From contig CATAJQ010000043.1 of assembly GCA_949487135.1 (NCBI GenBank), positions 1-40,607 of the forward strand: a stretch of 40,607 nt of DNA, in the 5' to 3' direction. Made by a program: the position numbers and the translations under genes. This stretch comes from Cellvibrionales bacterium UBA7375 (GTDB lineage Bacteria; Pseudomonadota; Gammaproteobacteria; Pseudomonadales; Porticoccaceae). Positions 1 to 9,472 of this stretch are shown in pieces. Within the stretch, counting starts at the first letter, position 1; every line of letters begins with the position of its first letter. The notes beneath the pieces are model-generated. The model did no database searches and had not been told where the DNA came from. It worked only from the letters and a program-made list of their open reading frames with translations.

Positions 1-1067
1 CTGGCTTCGTACAAATCATCCGCTAGATTTACCCAATCAGCAATGGTTGAATTTTTACCATTGGGCCAGCTCCCGCCGCCATTAAGTACGGAACCAAGGT
101 TCCACTGGCGTACATCATTAGGTGTGACTGCGCTGATTTCAGCTTGAACCATTTGACCGACCTTTTCTGCTGTAGTCATAGAAGCCAAAAGAGTGGCTAC
201 AGCACTGTCTACATTCTCTGTAACGACGCTGTTAACCGCTTCCCATGAGGATGAAAAGACGCTGATTGTTGCCGTGGCTAGGGACTGATTTCCCTGTGAA
301 TCTGTGACCCTGTAATCAAAAGAATCAAAACCACTGAAATCCGAAGTTGGGGTATAGCTAATGGTGCCATTATCAGCAATATTGACAGCACCATGGTTCG
401 CGGTACGGGTCAAATTGTAAATAACCGGCGTGTTGACCAGCCCTTGGTCGTTAGTTTGTAAATTACCGCTTACACTCACTCCCTGATTGGTAGTAAAGCT
501 GTCATCCACCGCTGATAGAGGCGAGTTGCTGGGGTTGGCGCTATTCCCAGGGTAGTAACTATCGATGTAGTTTTCGATCTGTAGTGCCGTATTTCTTGTG
601 CCGTCTTGTGCAACAGCGCCGTCAATTAACGCATCTCCTCTTATTTGAAACAGATACCTAAGGATAAGAAGACCATCGCTCAAGGCATCAAGACTACCAT
701 TACCGTCAACATCAGCGATGGCAATGCTTGATTCCACCTTAGAAATTACCTCAACTGGCTGAAGCGGTGAATCGGTTGCTATTGCACCATCAACCAGATT
801 TTCGCCCGTCACACCAAAAGCGTATCTTAAAATGATTAATCCATCGGATAGGGCATCAACTTTACCATTGCCATCCATATCCCAACTGACAGGAGCCTGT
901 GCATTTTGATGCATAACCTGCAATTTTTGATGCTCTAAAGAACTTTCTACAGCAACACTCTGTGTACTTATACCCGTGATCACCAAGCTAAAGAAAGCAA
1001 CTAAGCCAGATAAAGCAGTGGCTTTTGCTTTGAAAGCTGAAAATTGGAATAGGGGTTTTGATAGCAT
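1..1067 (-). CDS. Secreted GH3 beta-glucosidase with dockerin-like repeats (N-terminal part, cut by window edge)
   Basis: I translated this from the sequence: 355 codons stay open from an ATG at 1065-1067 to the window edge. A GGAG about 10 nt upstream supports the start. Residues 1-42 look like a long signal peptide. Two repeats at about 62-95 and 119-152 share the pattern D-x-D-G-N-G-x-x-D-A-L-S-D-G-L-x-I-L-R-Y, a dockerin or EF-hand-like calcium loop. Residues about 186-270 resemble cadherin-like/Big_9 domains (AVDDSF start, DSFDYRVTD near the end). From about 286 the sequence matches the start of ExoP/CelD-type GH3 exo-glucosidases (MTTAEKVGQM, LGSVLNGGGS, ADWVNLADDLYEA). Family knowledge suggests it splits glucose from beta-glucans outside the cytoplasm. 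The catalytic nucleophile lies outside the window, so activity cannot be judged. Confidence 0.85.
   Translation of the reverse strand, partial: MLSKPLFQFSAFKAKATALSGLVAFFSLVITGISTQSVAVESSLEHQKLQVMHQNAQAPVSWDMDGNGKVDALSDGLIILRYAFGVTGENLVDGAIATDSPLQPVEVISKVESSIAIADVDGNGSLDALSDGLLILRYLFQIRGDALIDGAVAQDGTRNTALQIENYIDSYYPGNSANPSNSPLSAVDDSFTTNQGVSVSGNLQTNDQGLVNTPVIYNLTRTANHGAVNIADNGTISYTPTSDFSGFDSFDYRVTDSQGNQSLATATISVFSSSWEAVNSVVTENVDSAVATLLASMTTAEKVGQMVQAEISAVTPNDVRQWNLGSVLNGGGSWPNGKNSTIADWVNLADDLYEA
612..713 (-). repeat. Dockerin-like repeat 2 (residues 119-152 of the left GH3 protein)
   Basis: The repeat encodes DVDGNGSLDALSDG, then LLILRYLF and GDALIDGAV. The spaced Asp/Asn/Gly residues fit a calcium-binding EF-hand-like loop of the dockerin type. 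It begins 57 residues after the start of repeat 1 and agrees with it at most positions. Confidence 0.75.
783..884 (-). repeat. Dockerin-like repeat 1 (residues 62-95 of the left GH3 protein)
   Basis: The repeat encodes WDMDGNGKVDALSDG, then LIILRYAF and GENLVDGA. It has the same loop-helix pattern as repeat 2 (612-713). It sits right after the signal peptide, whereas classical cellulosomal dockerins are usually C-terminal. Confidence 0.75.
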
Positions 1068-1177
1068 GGAATTAACTCCGCAAAAATTTACCGCTTATAG
1101 TATTGATAAAGACCAGTAAATACAGGTAATTACGCTTAAAGGGTAAAAAAAGAGGACAAAATTGCGCTTTTAATAAA

Positions 1178-1236
1178 AAGGGCGTCTTTTCGTTTATTAG
1201 CCTGGGAATATCAGGCAATAATCTACAGACGCCCTT
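1178..1236 (-). terminator. Branched rho-independent terminator after the bglX-like GH3 gene
   Basis: On the minus strand AAGGGCGTCT (plus 1227-1236) pairs with AGACGCCCTT (plus 1178-1187), followed by a T-run ending TTATT. Inside the large loop a second pair, GCCTG with CAGGC (about 1200-1216), can form. It starts 5 nt after the GH3 stop codon, so it should end that transcript before the next GH3 gene. Confidence 0.75.
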
Positions 1237-1241
1237 AGTGA

Positions 1242-3464
1242 TTATTTAGCTGTGAGTTTGAAGCTTAACGCTTGCAAATCTTCGGAGCTTGAGCCAACAA
1301 ACAGCTTAAACTCACCGGACTCAGCTTTAAAGCTCATATCTCGGGTATAAAACGCTAGGTCATCAACGCCAATCGTAAAAGTAACTTTTTCACTTTGCCC
1401 TGGTTTAAGCGCAATTTTCTCAAAGCCCTTTAGTTCTTTAACAGGGCGAACCACTGAACCTACCATGTCCTGTATGTAGAGTTGAACCACTTCTTCTCCA
1501 AAACGCTCGCCGCTATTGGTGACAGTAACGCTAGCTGTTAAAACCTCATCAAAGCTAATACTTTCTGTGCTTAGCGTAATTGAAGAGTAGCTAAATTCGG
1601 TGTAGCTAAGACCATAACCAAAGGGATAAAGTGGCTCAATGGGGCTATCAATATACTTACTGGTATAGCGCGTATTGTCCAGTGGTCTGCTCACACGTTT
1701 GGTGTTATAAAAAATTGGGATTTGACCTGTATTACGAGGCACGGTCATAGTTAATTTCCCTGATGGATTGTAATCACCAAATAGAACATCAGCCAATGCA
1801 TTGCCGGCCTCGGAACCCAACAGCCAGCCATTGAGAATGCTGGGGATATTTTCTGAAGACCACTCAATAGCTAGAGGTCGACCATTCATAAGTACCATAA
1901 CCACTGGCGTCCCAGTTTCGTGTATAGCTTTAACAAGTTCCTGCTGTGCAGGATAGAGTTCAATATTCGTTCGGCTTGCAGATTCCCCAGTCTTATCTGC
2001 ATCTTCGCCTACAGCAAGAATCACCACATCAGATTTTTTGGCCAGCTTCACTGCCTTGCGCAACTGCTTTTTATCCACCGATTCAAGACCTGAGCCCTCG
2101 GCGTAACGAACACGCGTATTACTTGATACCTTTGCTTTTATACCGTCGAGTAGGGTTACAACATCTTCGGCTTCACCTTTGCCGCGCCAAAAGCCATTCA
2201 TATGGAATTGGTTATCAGCCAAGGGTCCAATAACAGCGATATCTTTGATATTTTTATCCAAGGGTAACAGTTGATCATCATTTTTAAGCAACACTACTGA
2301 CTTGCGTGCCATATCACGAGCAGCTTCGCGGTGCTCAGGGGCTAAAATCAAAGCTTTTTCGCGTTCAGAATCGATATATCGGTAGGGATCATCAAATAGC
2401 CCCAATTCAAATTTCATCTGTAGAATTCGGCGAACAGCCTCGTCAATTTTCGCTTCATCCACTCGACCATCGCGCACTAATTGAGGAAGGAAGTTAACAA
2501 AAACATCACTTTCCATATCAATATCACTGCCAGCTTCAAGAGACATCTCTGCAGCCTCAGCGTCATCCACCGCAACGCCAGAAGTGACCATCGCGCCAAA
2601 GGAGTCCCAATCTGAAACGACAACACCGCTATAGCCCCACTGATCACGCAGTATGTCGGTGACTAAGTAAGTGTTAGCAGACGAGGGTACGCCTTCAAAT
2701 TCATTAAACGCATTCATAAACGAGCGAACACCTTCATCTAAGGCTGCTTTAAAGGGCGGTAAATGGGTTTCCCATAGCTTGCGCCGAGAGATATCGACAT
2801 TGTTATAGTCGCGACCAGCAATGACTTCACCATAGGCGGCAAAGTGCTTCGCTGTTGCCGCAATAGTATCGGGTAAGCTTAAATCATTGCCTTGAAAGCC
2901 TCTCACTCGTGCTTTTGCAATTTGCGAGCCGAGATAAGGGTCCTCACCAGCACCCTCCATTACTCTGCCCCATCTAGGGTCGTGAGAAATATCCACCATA
3001 GGGGCAAAGGTCCAGTTTTGGCCGGCTGCAGAAGCTTCGATAGCTGCAATCCGTGCAGATCGCTCCATTGCTTCAAGGTCCCAACTTGCAGATTCAGCCA
3101 GTGGAATAGGGAAAATAGTGCGGTAACCATGGATAACATCAAAAGCAAACATGAGCGGAATGCCAAGACGCGTTTCTTCAACGGCATAGCGTTGAGCTTT
3201 TTCTACATCCTTGGTACCCAAAACATTCAATACTGAGCCAACTAACCCCTTCTTAACCAAAAGATTGCGATGGCTAATCTTGGATACATCAATATCGCCC
3301 GTGATAATTTCATAACCACTGTATTGATTGAGTTGACCGGCTTTTTCTTCCAGTGTCATTTTGGCTAAAAGAGCATCAACTTTTTCATCAGTTGTTAATG
3401 CCTTAACCTGGATGGAAGCAGAAAAGGCAATACTTGCCGCACAGGCGATTAAGAAATGTCGCAT
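1242..3464 (-). CDS. bglX: Periplasmic beta-glucosidase, glycoside hydrolase family 3 (BglX type)
   Basis: This 740-residue protein has the full GH3 layout. Residues 1-23 are a signal peptide ending near VKA. The TIM-barrel domain includes MTLEEKAGQL (36-45), GRVMEGAGEDP (166-176) and KHF (206-208). The catalytic nucleophile is Asp285 in VVVSDWDSFG. The second alpha/beta domain follows, and a fibronectin III-like domain fills about 640-735. BglX enzymes hydrolyse beta-glucosides and beta-gluco-oligosaccharides in the periplasm. A GAGGG 5 nt before the ATG supports the start. It lies just upstream of a second, different GH3 gene, which suggests a laminarin or mixed-linkage glucan locus continuing to the left. 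The substrate is inferred from family and context only. Confidence 0.92.
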   Translation of the reverse strand: MRHFLIACAASIAFSASIQVKALTTDEKVDALLAKMTLEEKAGQLNQYSGYEIITGDIDVSKISHRNLLVKKGLVGSVLNVLGTKDVEKAQRYAVEETRLGIPLMFAFDVIHGYRTIFPIPLAESASWDLEAMERSARIAAIEASAAGQNWTFAPMVDISHDPRWGRVMEGAGEDPYLGSQIAKARVRGFQGNDLSLPDTIAATAKHFAAYGEVIAGRDYNNVDISRRKLWETHLPPFKAALDEGVRSFMNAFNEFEGVPSSANTYLVTDILRDQWGYSGVVVSDWDSFGAMVTSGVAVDDAEAAEMSLEAGSDIDMESDVFVNFLPQLVRDGRVDEAKIDEAVRRILQMKFELGLFDDPYRYIDSEREKALILAPEHREAARDMARKSVVLLKNDDQLLPLDKNIKDIAVIGPLADNQFHMNGFWRGKGEAEDVVTLLDGIKAKVSSNTRVRYAEGSGLESVDKKQLRKAVKLAKKSDVVILAVGEDADKTGESASRTNIELYPAQQELVKAIHETGTPVVMVLMNGRPLAIEWSSENIPSILNGWLLGSEAGNALADVLFGDYNPSGKLTMTVPRNTGQIPIFYNTKRVSRPLDNTRYTSKYIDSPIEPLYPFGYGLSYTEFSYSSITLSTESISFDEVLTASVTVTNSGERFGEEVVQLYIQDMVGSVVRPVKELKGFEKIALKPGQSEKVTFTIGVDDLAFYTRDMSFKAESGEFKLFVGSSSEDLQALSFKLTAK

Positions 3465-3523
3465 AGATCCCTCAGGGTAAAATAGTAATTAAAGTAATTT
3501 TCAACAATATTAATCGTTGTTCG

Positions 3524-3581
3524 ACATGAATTAAATAACAGATGGTTAAAAAAAGTGTCCTTGTACATGAATTAGGACAAA
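3524..3581 (-). promoter_or_regulatory. Candidate regulator-binding repeats upstream of the bglX-like gene
   Basis: The 190-nt gap between nadE and the GH3 gene contains a 10-nt direct repeat, ACATGAATTA, at 3524-3533 and 3565-3574. The copies are 41 nt apart, close to four DNA turns. An inverted repeat TGTCC (3556-3560) / GGACA (3575-3579) overlaps the second copy. The position, 60-117 nt before the start codon, suits a sugar-responsive regulator. I do not recognise the motif, and chance is possible. Confidence 0.3.
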
Positions 3582-3654
3582 TATAGTTTTGCTGATGGGT
3601 ACGAATGAAAAACTAGTACTTTTTGATATCCAATACTGTGCGGGCTCGTTTTAA

Positions 3655-4485
3655 TTAATCGTAAATTGTCGCAATCGGCAGGCGCTTATGTTGAGTTTTT
3701 GTGTAAATCTCAATGAGTCGTTTTTCGTTGTCTGCAGAAATTTCTTTGGCCTCAAGGAAGTCGTCAATCACATCGTATGACAAGCCCAACACCGATTCGT
3801 CTTCTTTCTGTGGGCTTAGACATTCAAGGTCAGCAGTGGGTGTTTTATAGGTAATTGAGTCCGGCGCGCCCATCGTTTTGGCAAGTAATCGCACTTGACG
3901 TTTACTTAGGCCAAAGAGGGGGGCTAAATCACAGGCGCCATCGCCATGTTTGGTGTAAAAACCGGTAATATTTTCAGCCGAATGATCGGTGCCTAAAACA
4001 AGCCCGTTAACTAGTCCGGCAATTTGATACTGGCTGGTCATACGAACTCGGGCTTTGACATTGCCTTTGGCAAAGTCGATCGCTTCTTTTGTAAGAGATT
4101 CTTTAGCCTGTTCGAGAGTATCAGATACCTGCTGATTGACCGCGTCTGTGGCGGCTTGAATATTGACTGTCAGCACATTGTCTGCGGCTATAGCATCGAG
4201 AGATATTTGCGCATCTTGCTCGTCTTTTTGTGTGCCATAGGGTAAGCGAACAGCATAAAACTGATAGTCATTGTTGCCAGTTTCATGTCTAAGTTGCTGT
4301 GCCGCTAATTGGGCAAGACGACCGCAGGTAAATGAATCTACTCCACCACTAATACCGAGCACCAAACTTTTACAGCCTGAGTTGTTAATTTGCTGTTTGA
4401 TAAAGTTAACCCGACGGTTGATTTCGCTTTCTGGGTCAATACTGGGTAGGACCCGCATTTCATCAATAATTGCTTGCTTGTTCAT
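3655..4485 (-). CDS. nadE: NH3-dependent NAD(+) synthetase
   Basis: NadE converts deamido-NAD and ammonia to NAD using ATP, the last step of NAD synthesis, in the cytoplasm. The 276 residues match the short, ammonia-using form (E. coli NadE is 275 residues), with no glutaminase domain. The ATP pyrophosphatase P-loop SGGVDS is at residues 46-51, and the conserved GTDHSAE and [13 protein letters not shown] segments follow. The gene lies 94 nt downstream of bamD on the same strand. With nadB at 27502-29124 it gives the first and last dedicated steps of de novo NAD synthesis in one window, though the two are far apart. Confidence 0.95.
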   Translation of the reverse strand: MNKQAIIDEMRVLPSIDPESEINRRVNFIKQQINNSGCKSLVLGISGGVDSFTCGRLAQLAAQQLRHETGNNDYQFYAVRLPYGTQKDEQDAQISLDAIAADNVLTVNIQAATDAVNQQVSDTLEQAKESLTKEAIDFAKGNVKARVRMTSQYQIAGLVNGLVLGTDHSAENITGFYTKHGDGACDLAPLFGLSKRQVRLLAKTMGAPDSITYKTPTADLECLSPQKEDESVLGLSYDVIDDFLEAKEISADNEKRLIEIYTKTQHKRLPIATIYD

Positions 4486-4579
4486 TGGCCTGTTAATCCT
4501 GCAATCTGTATCTATCGGTTAGAGCTATGCCTAAATATAGACTATGTCTGCTAAAAATTGCCCAGTTTTCCTAGCTGCT

Positions 4580-5485
4580 TTACTCGGGCAAATTATCGTA
4601 ATGGCTACGAGTGTCAAATGCCGGTGGAATAACATGGGCTGTTAAGCTGTGGGGTAGTTTTCTGAGTAACCAACTGCTTGGAAAAAGTGATCTTTTATCA
4701 AAATCGAAACCATCATCCGTTAGCTGAGGATAGTCTGGGAAATTAGTGCCCAACACTTTGACCGCGTTAGCGGCTAACTCATCTTTACCCATCATATGAT
4801 ACGCCTGAGCCATTACAGCTAGACCATCTGCAACCGCCGGAGATTGCTGAAAATTTTCTACAACATATTGACCGCGATTGGCGGCGGCTATTAGCGCGCC
4901 TCTGGAAAAGTAGTAATTAGCAACATTTATTTCAGCGCGCGCCAGTTGATTGCGCAGGCTAACTAGACGCTGGCGAGCATCGGGCGCATAGGGGCTGTTG
5001 GGGTATAGTTTGATCAGTTGACCCAGTGTTGCAAATGCTTCCCTAGCGGTGCCTATATCTCGGGTGCTGCTGTCTAGGTCAAAAAGGCCATCAAATAGGC
5101 GGCCGTTTTGCTTGAGTTCACTCAAACCTTTTACGTAGATGGCGTAGTCGACATTAGGATGTTGTGGATGCAGGCGAATAAAGCGCTCTGCTGAGGCGAT
5201 ACTTGAACCGAAGTCGCTAGACATATACTGGGCATAAATCAGCTCAAGCTGTGATTGCTCGGCGTATTTACTAAAAGGGAACTGTGACTCTAATAGTTGT
5301 AAATTAGCAATGGCTATTTGCCAGTTTCTGGATTTTAAACTGCTTTGAATTTTGTCATAAAAGCCTCGCTCTGTGTAGCCGCTCTCTTCGCTTTCAGCTG
5401 ATTCTTCATCGTTAAAACCCATCCAAGAGCAGTTGGTGAGTAAAGCTATGGAAAAAATCAAACTGATACGCATTTTGTTTTTCAT
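4580..5485 (-). CDS. bamD: Outer membrane assembly lipoprotein BamD
   Basis: BamD is an essential lipoprotein of the BAM complex, which inserts beta-barrel proteins into the outer membrane. I chose the ATG at 5485 (301 residues) because it gives MKNKMRISLIFSIALLTNC, a lipoprotein signal with lipobox LTNC and lipidated Cys19. An AGGGAA lies just upstream. An upstream ATG at 5518 would add 11 residues before the signal. Repeated helical TPR-type units fill the middle (NWQIAIANLQLLESQFP, YVKGLSELKQ, LYPNSPYAPDARQRL). The protein is longer than E. coli BamD (245 residues), with an extra tail of about 40 residues. The divergent bamD/rluD arrangement is conserved in gammaproteobacteria. Confidence 0.93.
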   Translation of the reverse strand: MKNKMRISLIFSIALLTNCSWMGFNDEESAESEESGYTERGFYDKIQSSLKSRNWQIAIANLQLLESQFPFSKYAEQSQLELIYAQYMSSDFGSSIASAERFIRLHPQHPNVDYAIYVKGLSELKQNGRLFDGLFDLDSSTRDIGTAREAFATLGQLIKLYPNSPYAPDARQRLVSLRNQLARAEINVANYYFSRGALIAAANRGQYVVENFQQSPAVADGLAVMAQAYHMMGKDELAANAVKVLGTNFPDYPQLTDDGFDFDKRSLFPSSWLLRKLPHSLTAHVIPPAFDTRSHYDNLPE

Positions 5486-5534
5486 GTAATATTCCCTACA
5501 AGAGGAGTTTGCTGACAAAAATCTGTGGCTGAGT

Positions 5535-5563
5535 ATTTAAACACAGAGCACAGTGCAAGCCAA
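5535..5563 (-). promoter_or_regulatory. Candidate sigma-70 promoter for bamD
   Basis: On the minus strand TTGGCT (plus 5558-5563) and TTAAAT (plus 5535-5540) are separated by 17 nt, about 50 nt before the chosen bamD start. It is a fair but not strong match. Confidence 0.4.
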
Positions 5564-5657
5564 TCTGCTTTAACCTTTATAAGACTGATTTACGCTTTGG
5601 AAAGTTCAGTCTATTAGGGCTAATTATAGATTTTGATAGATAAATACTGATAAATAG

Positions 5658-6662
5658 ATGGTCATGGAACAGTCGCAGCCTAAAAACAACCAACCTTTAG
5701 AGGAAATTTCGACGCAGATTACTAAAACTGCCGAGGTTCCTTTAGATTATTGTGGCCGCCGATTAGATCAGGTGGCATCAGAATTATTCTCTGAATTTTC
5801 GCGCTCAAGATTGCAGCAGTGGATCAAAGAGGGTCAGCTTACCGTCGATGGTGCGAAGTGGTTGCCCAAGCGCAAGGTGTTGGGCGGCGAGTGTCTGGAT
5901 ATATGCGCCTCTATTATTGCTGAAGGTGAGTGGGTGGCAGAGGATATCCCGCTCAATATCGTATTTGAGGACGACCATCTATTAGTCATAGATAAGACAG
6001 CTAATTTTGTGGTGCATCCGGCGGCGGGCAACCACAGTGGTACGGTGCTTAATGCGCTGTTACATCATTGCCCCGCTCTGAGTACGGTTCCTCGTGCAGG
6101 TATTGTTCATCGCCTAGATAAGGATACTACCGGGCTTATGGTGGTGGCTAAAACCTTAGAGGCACATACTGATTTGGTGGCGCAATTACAGGCGCGATCG
6201 GTAAAGCGCGTGTATCAAGCCGTTGTTAATGGTCTTTTAACAAGCGGTGGTGTAGTTGATCAACCGGTAGGTAGACATCCGCGTCAGCGTATTAAAATGG
6301 CCGTTGTATCTGATGGTAAAGAAGCGCGGACACATTATTCGGTGTTGCAGCGTTTTCAGGGCCATAGTCACCTAGAATTAAAGCTAGAAACGGGGCGCAC
6401 TCACCAAATTAGAGTGCATATGGCACATCTTGGTTATCCAATCGTCGGCGATAGTCTCTACGCGGGGCGGTTTAAAATACACAAGGGTGCATCTGCAGGG
6501 TTTATTGAATATTTACGTGATTTTAGCCGCCAAGCACTGCATGCTGCTGAGTTGGCACTGATTCACCCTGCTACAGGTGAGGAGGTAAGTTGGTCTGCAC
6601 CGCTTCCGCAGGATTTTCAAACGCTTTTAAGTCAATTGGACGATGAACAAAACAACATTTGA
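5658..6662 (+). CDS. rluD: 23S rRNA pseudouridine synthase RluD
   Basis: RluD converts uridines 1911, 1915 and 1917 of 23S rRNA helix 69 to pseudouridine, supporting ribosome assembly. The protein has an N-terminal S4 RNA-binding domain (about 33-95: RRLDQVASELF, SRSRLQQWIKEGQLTVDG). The RluA-type catalytic domain has the signature GIVHRLDKDTTGL with the nucleophile Asp154. Later motifs are GRTHQIRVHMAHLGYPIVGD and FSRQALHAAEL. There is an alternative ATG two codons in (5664), and neither has a clear ribosome-binding site. Its end overlaps pgeF by 20 nt, so the two are probably co-translated. RluD rather than RluC is favoured by the bamD/pgeF neighbours. Confidence 0.93.
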   Translation: MVMEQSQPKNNQPLEEISTQITKTAEVPLDYCGRRLDQVASELFSEFSRSRLQQWIKEGQLTVDGAKWLPKRKVLGGECLDICASIIAEGEWVAEDIPLNIVFEDDHLLVIDKTANFVVHPAAGNHSGTVLNALLHHCPALSTVPRAGIVHRLDKDTTGLMVVAKTLEAHTDLVAQLQARSVKRVYQAVVNGLLTSGGVVDQPVGRHPRQRIKMAVVSDGKEARTHYSVLQRFQGHSHLELKLETGRTHQIRVHMAHLGYPIVGDSLYAGRFKIHKGASAGFIEYLRDFSRQALHAAELALIHPATGEEVSWSAPLPQDFQTLLSQLDDEQNNI

Positions 6663-7404
6663 TTATCTGGTTCCAGACTGGCCTATCCCTGATAATGTCC
6701 AGTCAGCCATTATACTGCGCTCTAAGGGCGATAGCTGTGCTCCCTATGATCATTTTAATCTTGCTACCCATGTGGGTGATAACCCGCAACAGGTTGCGTT
6801 AAATCGCCAACAGCTTACAGAGCAGCTTGAACTTCCTGCGCAGCCGCTTTGGTTAAATCAGGTACATGGCACTGCTGTGGTTGATGGTGCCTCGGCTTCT
6901 GCTGTACCCGATGCTGACGCTAGTTTTAGCGATTGTAGTCATACCCCCTGTGTGGTTTTAACGGCTGATTGCTTGCCGGTCTTGCTATGTAATCAGCAGG
7001 GTACAAAGGTAGCGGCAGTGCATGCCGGATGGCGCGGACTCTGTGGTGGCATTATTGGTAATACACTTAAGCGATTTGATACCAATGATACTGTTCTTGC
7101 CTATTTAGGGCCTGCTATCAGTGCGGCTCACTTTGAGGTTGGGGCAGAAGTGCTCGACAAGTTTTTGGCAAATGCTATTAATAACCAGCATAGGTTCACA
7201 ATAAAACAGGCATTCACTGGTTCAGATAATGGTCGACATACAGCTGACCTATATGCTTTGGCAACCGCTGAATTAGAGCAATATAATGTCACTCAAATTT
7301 TTGGCGGTGACCATTGTAGTTACGTTCAGTCTGAGTATTTTTATTCCTATCGCAGAGACAATAATTGCGGTCGAAATGCCTCTTTAATCTGGCTTAAATC
7401 ATAG
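6643..7404 (+). CDS. pgeF: Peptidoglycan editing factor PgeF (YfiH, multicopper-oxidase-like fold)
   Basis: This is a DUF152/YfiH protein of 253 residues. The metal-site residues of the family are visible: His75 in LNQVHGT, Cys110 in LTADCLPVLL and His127 in AVHAGWRG. YFYSYRRD near the C-terminus is also typical. In E. coli, PgeF removes wrongly incorporated L-Ser from UDP-MurNAc peptides; homologues have also been described as laccase or purine nucleoside phosphorylase enzymes. It overlaps the end of rluD by 20 nt, a coupling common in gammaproteobacteria. Function is assigned by family; the exact substrate here is uncertain. Confidence 0.9.
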   Translation: MNKTTFDYLVPDWPIPDNVQSAIILRSKGDSCAPYDHFNLATHVGDNPQQVALNRQQLTEQLELPAQPLWLNQVHGTAVVDGASASAVPDADASFSDCSHTPCVVLTADCLPVLLCNQQGTKVAAVHAGWRGLCGGIIGNTLKRFDTNDTVLAYLGPAISAAHFEVGAEVLDKFLANAINNQHRFTIKQAFTGSDNGRHTADLYALATAELEQYNVTQIFGGDHCSYVQSEYFYSYRRDNNCGRNASLIWLKS

Positions 7405-7451
7405 ATTGATTGCTCTCAGGGTTGGATTGGTGAAATTGCCGCTATTAATGC

Positions 7452-7480
7452 TTGCTAAGCGCACGTTGTTCTATTAGAAT
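7452..7480 (+). promoter_or_regulatory. Sigma-70 promoter of the rplU-rpmA operon
   Basis: TTGCTA (7452-7457) and TAGAAT (7475-7480) are separated by exactly 17 nt. This puts the transcript start near 7487 and leaves a leader of about 80 nt before rplU. An imperfect CCCGC/GCGGG-type inverted repeat lies at the transcript start (about 7481-7500), but I see no known ribosomal-protein leader motif. Confidence 0.6.
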
Positions 7481-7565
7481 TGCCGCCCTTTAAAGCGGGC
7501 TGAACTGCCTGCTAGTGGAAATTAGTTGATTAGGTCCGGTTGGCCTAGCGATATTGGAGTTAGAC

Positions 7566-7880
7566 ATGTACGCAGTGATCAAAAGTGGTGGAAAACAGCA
7601 TCGAGTAGTAGAGGGCGAAACTCTACGTCTTGAGAAATTGGATGTAGCCACTGGTGATAGCATCGATTTTGAAGATGTGTTGATGGTTGGCGAAGGCGCC
7701 AAAGTTAAAATCGGCACACCTAATGTTAAGGGTGGCAAAGTGACTGCTGAGGTTATGGCACACGGCAGAGGCGATAAGGTTAAAATTATTAAGTTCCGTC
7801 GTCGTAAGCACTCGCGCACTCAACAGGGCCACAGACAGTGGTATACAGAAGTTAAAATTACCGGCATTGCTGTTGGGTAA
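7566..7880 (+). CDS. rplU: 50S ribosomal protein L21
   Basis: L21 is a large-subunit protein that binds 23S rRNA. I chose the ATG at 7566, giving [14 protein letters not shown], the usual L21 start, at 104 residues; TTGGAG precedes it. An in-frame ATG four codons upstream is less likely. The C-terminal basic part [16 protein letters not shown] and the end KITGIAVG are typical. It is the first gene of rplU-rpmA, with rpmA 18 nt downstream. Confidence 0.97.
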   Translation: MYAVIKSGGKQHRVVEGETLRLEKLDVATGDSIDFEDVLMVGEGAKVKIGTPNVKGGKVTAEVMAHGRGDKVKIIKFRRRKHSRTQQGHRQWYTEVKITGIAVG

Positions 7881-7898
7881 TTCTGAAAGGAGATAGAA

Positions 7899-8156
7899 AT
7901 GGCACATAAAAAAGCTGGTGGTAGTACTCGTAACGGTCGCGATTCAGAGAGTAAAAGACTCGGTGTAAAAGTGTTTGGCGGCGAAAAAATTAACGCAGGC
8001 AGCATTATTGTTCGTCAACGTGGCACTAAGCTTCACGCAGGTGAAAATGTTGGTATGGGTAAAGACCACACACTTTTTGCCACAGCAAACGGTGTTGTTG
8101 AGTTTATCCAAAAAGGACCGAAAAACAGAAAATATGCTCAGGTTGTAACCGCATAA
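7899..8156 (+). CDS. rpmA: 50S ribosomal protein L27
   Basis: L27 has an N-terminal tail that reaches the peptidyl transferase centre. The 85 residues begin [19 protein letters not shown], so there is no cleaved N-terminal extension of the Firmicutes type. [22 protein letters not shown] is typical of the family. AAAGGAG 7 nt upstream is a strong ribosome-binding site. A terminator follows directly. Confidence 0.98.
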   Translation: MAHKKAGGSTRNGRDSESKRLGVKVFGGEKINAGSIIVRQRGTKLHAGENVGMGKDHTLFATANGVVEFIQKGPKNRKYAQVVTA

Positions 8157-8176
8157 GTTTTTACATCCTGACATTG

Positions 8177-8202
8177 AAAAGCCCCACTGCGGGGCTTTTT
8201 TT
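8177..8202 (+). terminator. Rho-independent terminator after rpmA
   Basis: AAAAGCCCC, a loop ACTGC and GGGGCTTTT form a 9-bp stem followed by more T residues. It separates the ribosomal-protein genes from obgE. Confidence 0.9.
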
Positions 8203-8242
8203 ATGCGCGACTATTTTTCCAACAATGACAGACAATACCTAG

Positions 8243-9469
<1,227 letters not shown>

Positions 9470-9472
9470 TTT

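Noticed and set aside
1946-3236. ORFs of 63-114 codons antisense to or within the bglX-like gene
   Set aside because: They are shadows of a well-supported GH3 coding frame, with no motifs or start signals.
3503-3521. AACAA-N9-TTGTT inverted repeat as a LacI-type operator
   Set aside because: Arms are only 5 nt, AT-rich, and lack the central CG palindrome of LacI-family sites; chance is likely.
7490-8174. Minus-strand ORFs across rplU and rpmA
   Set aside because: They lie opposite two unmistakable ribosomal protein genes and have no independent support.
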